The notes under the pieces are model-generated. The model saw only the letters and a list, made by a program, of their open reading frames with translations, was not told the DNA's origin and made no database searches. From the NCBI RefSeq assembly GCF_949987515.2, contig NC_082684.1:119392080-119456079 (forward strand): DNA of 64,000 bases, read 5' to 3'. The DNA comes from Delphinus delphis (Eukaryota > Chordata > Mammalia > Artiodactyla > Delphinidae). Both the position numbers and the translations under genes were made by a program. This document shows, piece by piece, positions 1 through 12,752 of this stretch; within the stretch, counting starts at the first letter, position 1; each line of letters begins with the position of its first letter.

Positions 1-62
1 ATGCTATCTAGCTTTATTTTTCCTAGGAATTCAACCTAGCTCTTCATCTGCTGGTCCTGTTC

Positions 63-86
63 TTATTTATTTATTTATTTATTTGA
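63..86. repeat. TTTA short tandem repeat
   Basis: Five to six consecutive TTTA units. Confidence 0.8.
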
Positions 87-205
87 GACTAATTTAGACT
101 AGTTTGTTTTAGAGAAATACACATGCTTCACAGGCAGTTGTGGTATAACCTGGGGGGAATTTGGAGAGCTCATGTATTTGATCTTCTGTGTGGGTTTTAA
201 AGGGA

Positions 206-601
206 CTTCCTTGGTGCTCCACTGGTTAAGAATCTGCCTTCCAATGCAGAGGACGTGGGTTCAATCCCTGGTCGGGGAACTAAGATCCCACATGCTGTGG
301 AGCAACTAAGCCTGCGCGCCTCAACTAGAGAGCCTACGTGCCGCAAACTATAGAGCCCACGTGCTCTGGAGCCTGCGCACCACAACTACAGAGCCCACAT
401 GCCGCAAGTACTGAGCCTGCACACTCTGGAGCCCACATGCCACAACCAGAGAGAAGCCTGTGCGCTTCAACGAAGAGCCTGCACTCTGCAACAAAAGATC
501 CCGCATGCTGCAATGAAGATCCTGCATGCTGCAACTAAGACCTGATGCAGCCAAAAATACATAAATAAAATATATTTTTTTAATTAAAAAAAAAATAAAA
601 C
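206..601 (+). mobile_element. CHR-1-type SINE, long form
   Basis: The head (gacttccttggtgctccact) and the tRNA-like B-box part gggttcaatccc are followed by a run of degenerate units ending gcctgc or gcaac, then an A/T-rich tail (about 555-601). The flanks aaagggac at 199-206 and 602-609 probably form the target-site duplication. The divergence of the body suggests an older copy than those near 48 and 54 kb. Confidence 0.88.
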
Positions 602-2471
602 AAAGGGACCTGGAATGCAAGGAGTCAGTCCCTGGCAGGCTTTACCCACAGGGCCTCCCAGGGCAGAATGGGTGGGGCCTGGAGGGCTGCTGCAGGAACC
701 CCTGGGTTACTGCATTGAAGGCCCATCTTTCTGCTTCTCTATGTGGCAATGCTTTCTGACCATTTCATCAGCTCCACGCTCACCGTCTGCCTCACGGGCT
801 CCTCCCTGGCAACAGCACCCATACCACTGGTTCCTTATGCAACTAGGGGCCTACTCACCACTTCTGCCTGAGTTTCTGCTTGGTTTCTCTCTACTCTGTG
901 TTCCTTGCCTCTTCCCTTGAATTTTAAACCGTCAATATCCAGCCTGTTTCTTGACCAAACCCTGGGCTGGCCCCTTTTGACCAGAAGCCTATTGGTTGGA
1001 AGCCTTCAGGAAGGGCAGTGCTGCAGGCTGGGGTCACCTTGGAAGGGACCTAGGAGGGTCATGTTCTGCTTCTCTCTTGGCTTCTGATCCAGGGATGGGA
1101 ACAAGAAGTCGAGGACAGGAGAGAGCTGCTACCTTTTGCTTCCTTCTCAATATTTTTTTCCTCATTCTAATGAAGTTGGGAAGAAGTTGGGGAGTAGTGG
1201 TGACAGTGATCAACACTGCTGGCTGAATACAGGCAAGCCCATCAATAGAAACGCACCCACGAGAAATTTAAACCTATTCGTTTCCAGAAGAAGAAATGTT
1301 AGAGGGGCTTCTGTACTTGGAAAAGTGGAAGGAATACCAGTTTTGTGAGCATCTCATGGAGGAAAGATTTGATTCTGAGTCAGATGTTTAGAAAAAAGCA
1401 TTTTGCTTGAGCCTGAGCTGAGCCAGAATTAGACTGATTGGTGTGGATACTATTTCAGGATTAGGATTAGGCAACACATAGATATAGGAATAGGGATGGA
1501 GATATTTCTTTAAATCTTGCTCCAATTGTCTCACACTTTCCAAAATGGTGCTCTTCAATACTATAATGATAGTTGATTAGGTCAGCCTCGTTTATTTTGT
1601 TAAGGAGGCATTTTTCCCCCATAAGAGACCTATAAATGGAAAATTTATGGTTTTGATCTGATAAAGCATAAATCTTGTTTGGATCAAGAACCAGGTGATC
1701 AAGGCTCATGGAAAGAGAGAGAGACTGCACACCTGCCCCTAACCTTCTAGCAGGCATCCCCCTCCCCAAAAGTCCATTGAATGTTAAACTTATGAACCTA
1801 GGTACATGTAAAGAAAAAAAATTTTTTAATGTTAAAACTCTGTCCTTTTCCTAAAATATCTTAAAGGATAGGCAAAAAACGCCCGTCTTTAAATGGGTAC
1901 ACGTCAAGATCTGCCTAAAACGTAAACTCAGTTTTAGAACAGCCAAGGGCAGACTTTTCGTTCATTAAAAATGGGCTGAATACTTTCTTATTCAAAATAA
2001 TTCCAACTGCTTGGCAATAAGAAGGAACTTTAAAAATATTTTCCACACTGAAGAGTGTCTTGGATTTAGCCTTTCTGACTTTCCTAGAACACGTTTGATG
2101 GAGGACCTGAGGGAAGCTTGCCCTTTATTCAGCTATTTTTTTTGTTTCATAGCCAAACAATCAAAATCATTAAATGCAAACTCAATGCCAAGCCTTGAAG
2201 GATGATATTACCGAAGATAAAATATTTCTAGGATCAATCTTCAAAGTTAAAAATTAAGGCTTAATTGACCTCCTTCCAAAATGTGTTATGGCATGAGATT
2301 TGTAACCGGCTCACACACTAAACGCTGTCCCTCCCAACATCCTCCTGCCTCTTGCAAAGGCAGCTCCACAAAGACTGCCATGGAAATGCAGGGAAGCCTT
2401 TGAAACCACGTTCTCAACCTGACCACCCTACAGTTCCAAAGTGCACAAAAGAGATTAAAAGGTGTCTATTT

Positions 2472-2540
2472 GTCTACCTGCCTACCTACCTATCTCCTAT
2501 GTATCTATCCATCCACCCACCCATCCATCCATCCATCTAT
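2472..2540. repeat. CTAC / ATCC tetranucleotide low-complexity tract
   Basis: Imperfect runs of ctac, then atcc and accc units. It ends about 290 bp before the TSR3 exon donor, inside the intron. Confidence 0.75.
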
Positions 2541-2829
2541 ATTTACATGAGAATTTTCACAGGAAATGGGACCAAACAGTACTGTGATATACATTATCAA
2601 AAAAACACACTATCCATGTTTTTTTGGCCACGTTGATATCTCTCATGGAATTTGAGAATATGTGACTTAGAACATGGCTTTGAGCTCCTCTGGGGTCTGG
2701 CTAGGACTGTGATATGTGGGGGTTTGTCAAAAACAGCAGGGAGGGAAAGGAACCATTTTGGGGTTGCTACAAACAAGGCCCCGAGGCCCTGGTGGTGGTT
2801 TCAGCACTGGCAGCAGCCCAGGCACCCAC

Positions 2830-3034
2830 CTGTGACCACTCTGATGCCTCCCAGATGGACAGGCAGTCCTGGCCTTCGCAGCTCTGCACTGCCGATGGCC
2901 GGGGCACTGGGCAGTAGAGGGGCCGAGTGGCGACGTGTGTGCCATTCTGCAGCTGGTACATGCAGGTCACTTCCCGGTGCTGGATGCCCTTCTCACAGGT
3001 CGCTGAGCAGGGGCTCCACGGGCCTGCCACCCAC
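2830..3034 (-). CDS. ADAMTS17: ADAMTS17 exon: TSR3 and start of TSR4, 205 bp
   Basis: After one base that completes an arginine codon, the exon encodes [20 protein letters not shown], then [19 protein letters not shown], then [18 protein letters not shown], then [11 protein letters not shown]. This is one complete TSR with six cysteines. The WVAGPW segment has tryptophans of the kind that can be C-mannosylated, and CSATC fits the CxxS/TC O-fucosylation motif. NGT is an N-glycosylation sequon. The final WEASEW begins the next TSR. The acceptor is pyrimidine-rich and ends gggtag. The donor is CAG|gtgggt. It enters in phase 2 and leaves in phase 0. The following exon should start with the cysteines of that TSR and lies before position 1. 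Confidence 0.96.
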
Positions 3035-4039
3035 CTACCCGGAAAGAGAAAAGACAGTGAGAGAACAAAGGGCCTTCCAGACAGATGGTGGAATTGTGGG
3101 CCTGCTGTGGGAGGGAAAAAGACAGACTCAGCTTTGTAGTCGGCTTTGGAAATAATTCTGGAATATCAGAGCAGAATATCAGAGCTATCTGAGTAGAGTG
3201 GTTCAGTGGCCTACTCAGTACAGAAATCTTTCTGCAACTGCCCGCATCCCCCGCCCCCGCCCCACGCCACAATGGCAGACTGAGTTATTGTCCCTACGTC
3301 CCCCTCTTGCTGTCTTGTGCCATCTTTGTTCAGTGGGGTGAGTGGATACGAAGCTGGCCACATCCCAGCAGAAGCTTTGAGTTACTATGTGGTTTGTCTC
3401 TCACTCTTCATGTCCTCTGCCATGAGAACAGCAGGTCCAATACAGGGGCTTCCTGACTGCTGGGCTCTGCAATAGCATGATGCTGTTGTGCCCCACAGAG
3501 ATATTGGGGTTGTTTGTCACTGCAGCAAAAGCTGACTGGCACAGCCCTCGACAAAGGACACCCCAGTCCCAGCTTAAACACACCAGGACTCCCTGCTTTC
3601 CAAAGGGTGGCGGGCCCTCCTAAGTGGGGACTGTCATTCTTGAGGAGGCAACCTGGGGGCCGTGGGAAGACTAGGCTGCTGAGGCCATCAGCTGAAAGTG
3701 CTCAACTAAGACTTTGTCTACCTGACTAATATTTCAATGATCCCAATTCTCTGTTGGCCTTAGAGTGCTGGAAAGGGGCTAGGCAGTTTGGGAGTGATGA
3801 TTTCTCAGGACACAAACAGGGCTTTGAACGCCCTTTTAAAGACTCTCTGTGCTCTGGTTCCTGGACGAGCCTCAAATATTTCCAGCTCCCAGGAACTCAC
3901 TACTTAACAAAGCAGTTCCATCTGGATGGTCAGCCCTGATAACCACTCAGTTCTCACATTAGTCAGACTCGTCCTAAATCCCACTTGAAACCAAATCTAA
4001 TGAGGCCATCCCACTGTTTGCAAACATCTAGGTTCTGAT

Positions 4040-4720
4040 GATGAGGCAGTGAATGAAACAAAGCCCTGCCCTCTGAGTCTTCCTATTCTAATGGGGACAA
4101 ACAGTAAACGGATGAACAATGTACAACAGAATACAACATAATGTAATAGAGTGTATATAACATATATGCAGAGAGAATATGCAACACCATAGTAAGTGCT
4201 TTAGAGAAAAGTAATACAGCACAGGGCAGATCAGCGAGGAGATGAGGGAGGTTGGCACTATTTTATTCAAGGTGTCAGGGATGGCCTGGCATTTGGGCAG
4301 CAACTGGAAGGAAGTGAGGCATGAGCCCTGTGCTCTGTGGGAGAAGACTTGCAGGCAGAGGGCATAGCACGTGCAAAGGCCCTGGTGGAGGGGTGTGCTG
4401 GCAGGGCCGAGGGGCAGCCGGGAGTCCAGTGTGGCTGGGGGAAGGGGTGAGCAGGAGAGGGAGGGGCATGAGAGGGAGCAGGGGGAGATTACACAGGGCC
4501 TGGCTGGCTGCTGTGGCTCTTGCTTGAATGAGATGCAGTCCTGGAGGGTTTGGAGAAAGGAAGACACGCCTTCCAGGGCCACCCTGACTCTGTGTGGCTA
4601 CCAGCCTACAATGGGTAGGGATGGCAACAGGGAGAGTGGGGAGGAGGCTACTGCAATGGTCCAGGTGGGAGATAAGGGTGGCTTGAACCAGCTGGGGGTA
4701 GTGGAGGTGTTGGACTAATT
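4040..4720 (-). repeat. Ancient interspersed repeat, L2-like
   Basis: Phrases typical of a mammalian-wide old repeat are present, for example agcacgtgcaaaggccctgg and actgcaatggtccaggtggg. The family assignment is uncertain because no library search was possible. Confidence 0.4.
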
Positions 4721-6594
4721 GTTGAGAAGATGGGGCTACCCAGGCCCCTCCCTTCATCCCGACATGGTTTCTCCTTGTCCATTAGGGCAAGCTCAGGCCA
4801 CCTCATCTAGAGCTCATCTCCAGTCCCCTTGGCAGAGCTCATCACTCTGCCCTTCATGGCCCAGGGACTAATGCTAGTGAAGCTCCTCTTGTCAGACCCC
4901 TTGCTCATGCTGCACGGGATGGAAACACAGTGCTGGCCTCGGGATATGAGGACAAGTAACATACTGCCTGCAAATTGCTTATGGCAGCACCTGGCACACA
5001 TAAGCCCTATAACATAACTAGTATTGTCATTATTTTGTGTTTCCTTGGTGGGAAATGGAGACTTCCCACATGCATGCAGCCTTGCTCCCATTTCAGTACC
5101 TGACAACTGCTTAAACATCACCGAAAGAATCAAACCAACTTCTACCCATTTTGTTCCCCTTTTAAGTTTTCTCTTCTCTTGATCAAAATAATTTGCAGAT
5201 TCTCAATCCGTTGTAAGTCTCTAATCAGTCACTACTGTTCTTAAAATTGACTGATTTGTCATGGACAGTATGGTCCAGATGTGATCTGAAAGCAGCAAGA
5301 GAGAATGTGATGATCTTTAAATGGGGACTTGTTTTCATGAATACTCCCCAGCTCTGTACTATTTCTTTTCTTTTTTTAAAGCAAGCACATTGTACCTCTG
5401 TTAGCGCCTACTATGTTTTTCTCTCTCATGAACTGACTCTCAGCCAGATCTCCTTTGTCCTGGCCTTTTACAATTAACTTTGTGAATATAAATGTTAGGT
5501 TTTAGGTTGAGACCTGTTCGGCATTATTGTGCTGACCCCAACTGTGAAATGGCTTAGAATCCTGCTCCTGTCTTTTGTATTTCCTGTGCTTCCCAGGGCC
5601 AAGCCTCGGAAGTGGGACCTCTATGTCACACACATGGGACTGTCACTGCCCTGGGCATGCATGCCATTGCCATAGGGTACCAGCATCTCCATTCCTGGCC
5701 ACACAATCAGAGCATGTGTTCTAGGGAACGTAGACGCCAACTCTGTTCACACAAAGGTCACATCCAGGACACCTGGGGGAATGGTGAACTGCTGGGAGGA
5801 CTCAGCAGTCCTGCCTCGGGGGCTCCTCCAGCCCCATCACTGGCTGGAAAAGTCAGATCTGTGGGGGTCAGATTCCCGTAGAGCTGGGAGGGACCGCCAG
5901 CCCTCCAGGTTCTCCTTTCCTTTACCTCTGGTGTCTGGTGCTTTGCAAAAGGATGACAGAATGGAAAAGAGCCCATGCATCCCTCCTCCTCTTTCCAGAA
6001 GAATCCTCAGACCTATCCCCGCCTGAAACGCGTGACGAGCCGCCGACAAGAGGGCCCTTTGTCACAGGTGCACCTGCTTCAGGTTATCGGAGCTATTTTT
6101 CAGCTGGACCTTTTTGCTTCTGATCTTGAAAAACACCTCAGTGAGGTATGGGGAGAAAAAGTGGCCTTCCTAAAACTTCATTTTTGGTGGCTGAAAGAAT
6201 CCACTTCCCCTGAAGGACCTTGGCTGCAGGAGGCCCATCTAGGGCAGTGGGATGATGTCACACACCCAGACATCAGAGTAAAATCCCATTGATCCCAAGT
6301 CTAGTAACTTGGGAAAGGCCTGCAGTTCCACACAACAATGTATATTACAATTACAATGTAAGCCTGAGCTTTTTTCACTCTTATCCTCTAAAAACCTTAA
6401 CAGTGACATTCATTAGCCAAGTTTGAGTTAGCAGTCCTTCTTAAAAGCAATAAAACTGTAATTCTTGCTGAAACCACCATTAACACTTCCCTAATCCAGG
6501 CCCCTCCCCTGTTCCCACGGGGTCAGGACAGCCTCTCCTGTCCAGCACAGGTGTAGCTCCTCTGTACATACTTCAAGTTCAATCATTCTAATCA

Positions 6595-6945
6595 GGTACA
6601 GTTTTCCACCATTATCTGTGGTTTCACTTTCCCCAGTTTCAGTTACTAGCAGTCAACCACGGTCTGAAAACATTAAATGGAAAACTCCAGAAATAAACAT
6701 TTCCTAAGTTTAAACTGCACGCTGTTCTGAGCAGTGGGATGAAATCTCCCACCATCCCAATTGGTCCCGCCTGGGATGTGAACCTTCCCTTTGTCCGGCT
6801 TATCCATGCTGTATAGGCTCCCTGCCAGTTAGCACAGGAAATACATAGTATATAAGTATCTATAGGGTTCAGTACTATCCTGGGTTTCAGGCATCTACTG
6901 GGGGGCTTGGGATGTATGGCCCGCAGATGAGGGGGGACTACTAGG
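6595..6945 (+). mobile_element. Tigger-like DNA transposon fossil
   Basis: The stretch caaccacggtctgaaaacat, followed by aatggaaaactccagaaata and, near the end, ttcaggcatctactgggggg, fits a non-autonomous TcMar-Tigger element. No coding capacity remains. Confidence 0.6.
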
Positions 6946-6979
6946 CTTTGGACAGCTCTGTCACTACCTGAGACCCTAT

Positions 6980-7355
6980 ATTCTTTTTTAATTGCTGCTG
7001 TAGCAAATTGCCATAAACTTAATGGCTCAAAACAGCACAGATTGATTATCTTACATTTCTAGAGGTTGGAAATCTGATGTGGGTCTCACTGGGCTAAAAT
7101 CAAGGCGCTGGCAGGGCTGTTCCCTTCTGGAGACTCCTGGAAGACTGCTTCCTTGCCTTTTCCAGCTTCTAGACACTGCCCCAATTCCCTGGCTTGTGGT
7201 GCCTTCTTCTGCCTTCAAAGCCATCAACTCAGGCCGAGTTCTTCTCACATCGCATCACTCCAACCTTCTCTTCTGCTTCCATCTTCTGCTTTTAGGACCC
7301 TGTGATTACACTGGACCCACTCAGATAATCCAGCATAAGCCGGCTGATTAGCAAA
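6980..7355 (-). mobile_element. Old LTR-type repeat
   Basis: The start agcaaattgccataaactta, followed by the aggttggaaatctgatgtgg segment, resembles the antisense end of a MaLR/ERVL-type LTR that also occurs immediately next to it and at 57.4 kb. The two neighbours in the same orientation look like separate or duplicated copies. Confidence 0.5.
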
Positions 7356-7361
7356 CTGTAT

Positions 7362-7700
7362 TAGTTTGCTAGAGCTGCCGTGAAAAGTACCACATGCTGG
7401 GTGGCTTAAAACAACAGAAATTTATTCTCTTACAGCTCTGGAGGCCAGAAGTTAAAAATCAAAGTGTTGGCAGGGTGGGTTCCTTCTGAGGACTCAGAGG
7501 ACTCTGTTCCATACCTCTCTCCTGGGTTCTGCTAACATCTTTCATGGGAGACCCATAACGACCTAATTCCACCTGTAACTCTAAGTTTCCTTTGACAAGT
7601 AACCTAACATTTTCATCCCACTGCTCAGAACAGCGAGTTCCAGGGATTAGGATGTAGACATCTTTGGGGGTCATTATTTTGCCTACTACACGCATCACAT
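7362..7700 (-). mobile_element. Old LTR-type repeat, second copy
   Basis: It begins ttagtttgctagagctgccg and continues ggtggcttaaaacaacagaa, then aatttattctcttacagctc. This is the reverse complement of the 3' end of the LTR seen at 57421-57882. It carries no coding sequence. Confidence 0.62.
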
Positions 7701-8489
7701 TAGCAGTCCTGAGAAATTTTATCTTATGTTCAAAATTCAGTTTCTATCCAAGTCTTGATTTGGCTGAGACTTAAACTAGGTAAAGATCTCATGAAATCTG
7801 CTGAAATGTGACAGTCTCACAAAGAAACAATGGCATCTTCAGGATCGCATTCTTCTAACACAGTTATTTTATGTTGAATATAAAGTGAATCTCAAGTATA
7901 GATAACCAAAAAGAGTACACTGGTGGGTCATTTATTTTCAACAACTTCAAATTGTAAAAAAATGTAAGCTGTTGTATTTCAACACAACAAGTGTTCAAGA
8001 TAACAGGTGGTCTGTCCATGGTGTCAACTTTATCCATCTCCAAAATGGGTCAGTAGTAAGGATCTGGCATTGACTGAGCACCTAATCTGTGCCTATCTCT
8101 GAATCAGGAATGTTCCTTACATTAGCTAAATTAATCAAAGTAAGGAAACTAGATGACTGTATGTGATTCTCTGAGCATCTGTTATAGAAACATGCAAATT
8201 CCAAGCATAGCATCAAATATGCTTGTAAAATACCATGTATTTTACATGTAAAATGTAAAATACCACAGCATGAAAAGAAGGATATGAAACAGTTCAAAAG
8301 CTCCAGAAAGCTGCAGGGCAGGTTAAAGAGATTTCTGCTACTGGGATGGTTACTTTGTCCAACCTCATCTTATTTGTCCCCCAGACACATGGGTATCAAC
8401 TTCACACCAAGCCCTGAATCAAGGGCCAGGGCACTCAGCTCAGCGTCCCACCTTCACAAAGCTCAGTCAAGTGTGTGGTCCTTGGGGGA

Positions 8490-9380
8490 GAGGGAAGCGT
8501 ATAAACAGGCAATGTCTTCACTGTCTGCTAAGTGCAGTGGAGGAAATGGAGCTTGAGTTGGGTCCTGAAGTCAAAGTGAAGTTGGCCAACCAAAGAAGCA
8601 GGGCTCAGTGCTCTGACAGAGCCCCTGCCCATGAAATGTTGAGGAACAGCTGAGAGTTTGGGATGGCCAATCCTTGGAGGGTATTTCCGGGTGGGTAGGA
8701 GGGAGGTTTCCTTGGGTGGTCTCCGTTAATCATGTGCTCTGGGGCAAGATGACGGCGTTCATGAAGGCAGTGGAGAAATGGGAAACAGGCACCGATATAA
8801 GACTATGAAAGGGTTTTGACAGGGCTTTGGGTATGTGGGGTCATGGAGAGAAAGGAGGCAAGAATCAAGCTGAGGATATTGACTGGCCCAGAGGATGCTG
8901 GTGGTGCCTCCACTGGGAGGGAGAACACAGGGAGGGGAGTTGGCCTGGGGGCAGAAGGGTGGGCACCACTTTGAAGGCGGCGCTGGGTTGCTGAGTGGTG
9001 CTGGGAAGGGTCTGCAGGTGCAGTTCCGGTGTTCAAGGGTGCTGCCTGATTGGAGACACAGTGTTGGAAGTCAAAAGCAATAAATCCTGGTAGACATCAA
9101 GGGTAAGAACAACTCATCCAGGGAGCTTATACAGGAGGACAGAGGGCAGGGGCAGGGGCTGGGGAATACAAGCACCTGGGGTTGGAATCAGTCATGGGAA
9201 GCTCTGAGGAGCAGAAGAGGTGACAAGCAAGGCTAGGGAGGGCAGGAGGACACTGCAGGAGATGCCAGGAAGGGTGGGGTTGGATGAGGCCTGAAGAGCA
9301 TCCCCAGGATTTAGCCATGAGGACAGGTTGCTGACCCAGGGGAGAACTGGGGAGAAGGGTTGCCAGTGCTGTAAATGCAG
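8490..9380 (-). repeat. Possible ancient interspersed repeat, G-rich
   Basis: A long purine-rich stretch with phrases such as gagcttgagttgggtcctga resembles the same old repeat class as 4040-4720. Divergence is high and the limits are approximate. Confidence 0.3.
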
Positions 9381-10207
9381 AGAGGAAGGAGGGTGAAGAG
9401 GAGAGGCCTTGCGGGTGCCCCTTAGCAGATTCGGTTTGATGCCTACAGAGTGGGCTCCACAGACCCTCAATCTTGGGGTGACACCCAAGCTTTGGAAACA
9501 AGACCTGATGTGAGCTGTCTCATGACTTGGGAGCCTCTGGTCAGGCAGGCTGTGCGTGGGCGGGAAGCATGAGTGAGAACGTGAGAGGGCACATCTGCGT
9601 GAGAATGAAATGCTGAGAATGGCTGAGGGCTGGAAGCAGTGGCTCCAGGACAGACAGGGAGCTTCCTCTCGTGGACCCATCTGTCTAGAAAGGTCACCCC
9701 TGCTCACTGGCAGTGCCTCATGGAAGTCATCTGGGTCAAATGGCAGAGCAGATGACCTGTGGGAGACCTGTGCCACGTCCGAGACTCTGGAGGCCAGCAG
9801 GGGAGGGAGGCCAGGGACCTGGCGGTGGGCAGCATGTGTGAGGGGAAGGCTCGGCCTCAGCCAGGGCTTGGCTGCTGTCTCCCCTTGGGATTTGGTGACC
9901 TGGGTCAGTGGGCCAGTGGGTCAGTGCATCTTGATAAAGAGTCTGGCCTGAAGAGTGATCCTGTCCATTCCTAGCCCAGGGAGGCTCAGGCAGTCTGATT
10001 TGGAAAGCAAACAGATCAAAGATCTCACTTCTCATTTCTCCTCTGCCAAGAGAGAGTTTGAAGGAACAGGCCTGCATCTCCCCCTGTGGGTCAGCCCCAT
10101 GTCTCCAAGGTGTCCCTCCCGTTTGTGCCCAGTCCTTTCCCACCACCATCTTGCCTTCACACCCACCTGAACTCCCAGAGGAAGGTGGCTCAGGGCCTGC
10201 TGGTCTT

Positions 10208-10285
10208 GCTTCACAGATGGGGAAACCAACTTGGAGAGACAGCAAGACTGGCCTAAGGCCCGCTAGCTATTAAGTGGGGGGGTCC
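10208..10285 (-). repeat. MIR fragment
   Basis: cacagatggggaaaccaact, then ggcctaaggcccgctagcta, fits the reverse complement of the MIR core. Confidence 0.55.
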
Positions 10286-10439
10286 TCTGTGCCCCAACCC
10301 AGAAGCTTCCTTTTTGTATTTATACAATCTTGCTCTGGTTAGGGAACACCTGACCAACCTCATCAGGATGCCCCGAGAGTGAAAGGTGCCCACTTACTAG
10401 AATCAGACATTCTCAAAGTCTCAGAAGGTCACATTCAGG

Positions 10440-10615
10440 ATGCTGGTGTCAGATGCGCCTGGACTTGAGTCCACTCCACCAACTTGCCAGCTGTGTGACC
10501 TTGGACAAGTCAGTACTCAAGCCTCTGCCACACAGTCAGCACAGGCCTCACGCTCTATGGGCCTGATAACTAGCAGCTGTTATTATTGCTGTAACTATTA
10601 TTCTCAGTCTAGGCA
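10440..10615 (+). repeat. MIR fragment
   Basis: gccagctgtgtgaccttgga, then caagtcagtactcaagcctc and a later tgttattattgctgtaacta, is the forward MIR core. Confidence 0.6.
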
Positions 10616-11699
10616 TCCATCTTATTCAGAGGAGCTGCTGTTCCTCAAAGCCCTCTGGAATGGGCAGTCTATGCGGGCATTCGGAACCAAAACAAATTAG
10701 TTTTAATTTTTAAAAAATTTTCAATAAATTTGCATGATTCAGATGAGAGGAATATGAAAAACCTGTTTGAGTGCTGAGTCCTATAACTTGGTGCGAGTTA
10801 TCTCTCTCCTCTGAGCACCTGGCCTTCATCCATAAAGCAGGGGCAAGAACTGGGCGCACAGTTGTAAGGACCTGATGATGACCTTACGGCAGGTAAAGGC
10901 CCCAGGGAGAGGCCTGCAGGGGAGCTCCAAGGATGGGAGTCTCTTCCCTCTCTCCCTGGTGCAGGGCTGCTGGCCCCTAGGCTGTGAACATCTGGCCAAG
11001 GTCAGGCTAACACCGCTCTGCCTTCCCGTGGATGACAAGGCCTCTCCCAGGGCACCCGGGCTGTGGTCACCACGTGTGCCGCCAGCCTGGGGTGAGGAGA
11101 CGTGGCAGAGGCTGGCTGGCCAAGAGCCGGACCTCCTGGGCCTCGTCCCAAAAACACCACGGAGGACTCGGCAGCGACAGACTCTCTGTCTGCCCGAGCC
11201 ACTCTCACAGCTCAGGGCAGATTGGAGCCAGCAACTCCGTTATGAGAACAATCAAAACACATGTGCCATTTAAAGTCTCTGAAGATACGTGGCTGCTTTT
11301 ATTGAACAGATGTCTGCGAAAGGAGTGGGGTAAGGAGGTACAACTGGGACTTAGCAAGCTGGGCTGTGATGTTCTCCCAGGGGACAGAGGGGGACGCTTT
11401 AGAGCTACACACGAAGTTTCAATTCAGCATTTCTCCATTTAAAACTCGAGAATTATGAGTTCTCATATATATTTCCCTGAAAAGTAATATTATTCACATA
11501 TTTGTTTTTTATAGGAGGAAATGAGAGCCTGGAGTGCATGATGAGGAACGAATACATCGGCCTATGCATGTGAGCTTCTGCTGGAGGACATAATTCCATC
11601 CTGAAATCAGGCTGGGTCAGGGTCTGAGAACTTGCTGTGTTTTCCTGAAAAGGTTCTTGAGTCATTGTGGTTAGTTTTCATGTGCTGGGGAAAGGAAGA

Positions 11700-11752
11700 G
11701 AAAGGAAGGAAGGAAGGGAGTGAGGGAGGGAGGGAGAAGGGAAGGAGGGGAA
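11700..11752. repeat. Purine-rich GGAA/GGGA low-complexity tract
   Basis: Consecutive ggaa, gaggg and gaagg units, all purine on the plus strand. Confidence 0.75.
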
Positions 11753-11829
11753 GACTTCAATGCTTTGCTAAAACATGGCTTAAGGGAAAATGTTTTAAGA
11801 ATGGTTTCTCTAGATATTGCACCAGCTAA

Positions 11830-12000
11830 CCGCTTTGGGAGCTTCCTATGTGCCCGGCATGTTCTCAGCACTTAACATGATTCAAATTATTTGATCCCTG
11901 TAACAATTCTTTGGCGAGCCATTCTACAGGTGAGGAAATGAAGGCACAGAGAGGTTAAGTGGCTTGCCCAAGGTCATACATTAGCAAGTAGAAGAACTAT
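11830..12000 (-). repeat. MIR element
   Basis: cttcctatgtgcccggcatg through aggcacagagaggttaagtg to gcccaaggtcatacattagc follows the MIR consensus in reverse, nearly full length. Confidence 0.78.
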
Positions 12001-12752
12001 TTTAACAGTTCCATTGAGACATAATTCACATACCATACAATTCATCCATGTAAAGAGAACAATTCAGTATATTCTGAAATATATTGTGGTGGTGTGAAAT
12101 CACCACCGCAATCAATTTTAGAATATTTTTATTACCCCTAAAAGAAACTCCACACCTCTTAGCTGTCATCTCCCAATACATGCCCCCCTCCTATCCCTCT
12201 CAGCCCCAGGCAATCACTAATCTACTTTTTGTCTCTATAGATTTGCCTCTTCTGGACATTTCATATAAATGGAATCACATAACATGCGGTTCTTTGTGCC
12301 CAGCTTCTTTCACTTAGCATAATGTTTCCAAGGCTCATCCATGTTATAGCATCTATTAGTATTTCATTCCTTTTTGTCATTGAATAATACTTGATTGTAT
12401 AGATACACCATGTTTATTTATTGGTTCATCAGCTGATGGACATTTGGGTTGTTTCCACATTTCGGCTATTACGAATAATGCTGCAATGAGCATCTGTGTA
12501 CAATTTTTGTGTGGACATATGTTCTCATTTTTTTTGAGTATATACCAAGGAGTGGAATTGCTGGATCGTATGCTAACGCTATGTTTAACAATTTGAGAAA
12601 TGCCAGACTGTTTCCAAAGCAGCTGCACTATTTTGCATTTCTACAGTAGTGTATGAAATTCTAAATTCTCCACACTCATAAATTTTTTCTATTATCTATC
12701 ATTTTGATTATAGCCATCCTAGTGGGTGTGAAGTGATATCCCATTGTGGTTT

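Larger units (their letters stand above)
1..2829 (-). other. ADAMTS17 intron (partial, downstream of the TSR3 exon)
   Basis: No exon is visible here. The stretch holds a TTTA repeat at about 63-86, a CHR-type SINE at 206-601 and a CTAC/ATCC-type low-complexity tract at about 2472-2540. The rest (about 620-2460 and 2541-2829) is sequence in which I recognise neither genes nor clear repeat families. Confidence 0.8.

Noticed and set aside
206..601. A real tRNA gene at the SINE heads
   Set aside because: The B-box-like word is part of a SINE. No complete cloverleaf can be drawn and the body and tail follow directly.
2652..3155. Plus-strand open frame of 167 codons over the TSR3 exon
   Set aside because: It is the antisense shadow of a real ADAMTS17 exon, with no family likeness of its own.
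4088..4757. Overlapping minus-strand frames of about 160 codons
   Set aside because: They lie in an ancient repeat-like region, in two frames at once, with no recognisable domain.
9192..9776. Minus-strand open frame of 194 codons
   Set aside because: The region is purine-rich on the plus strand, so few stops occur by composition. The predicted protein is Ser/Leu/Pro-rich and low in complexity.
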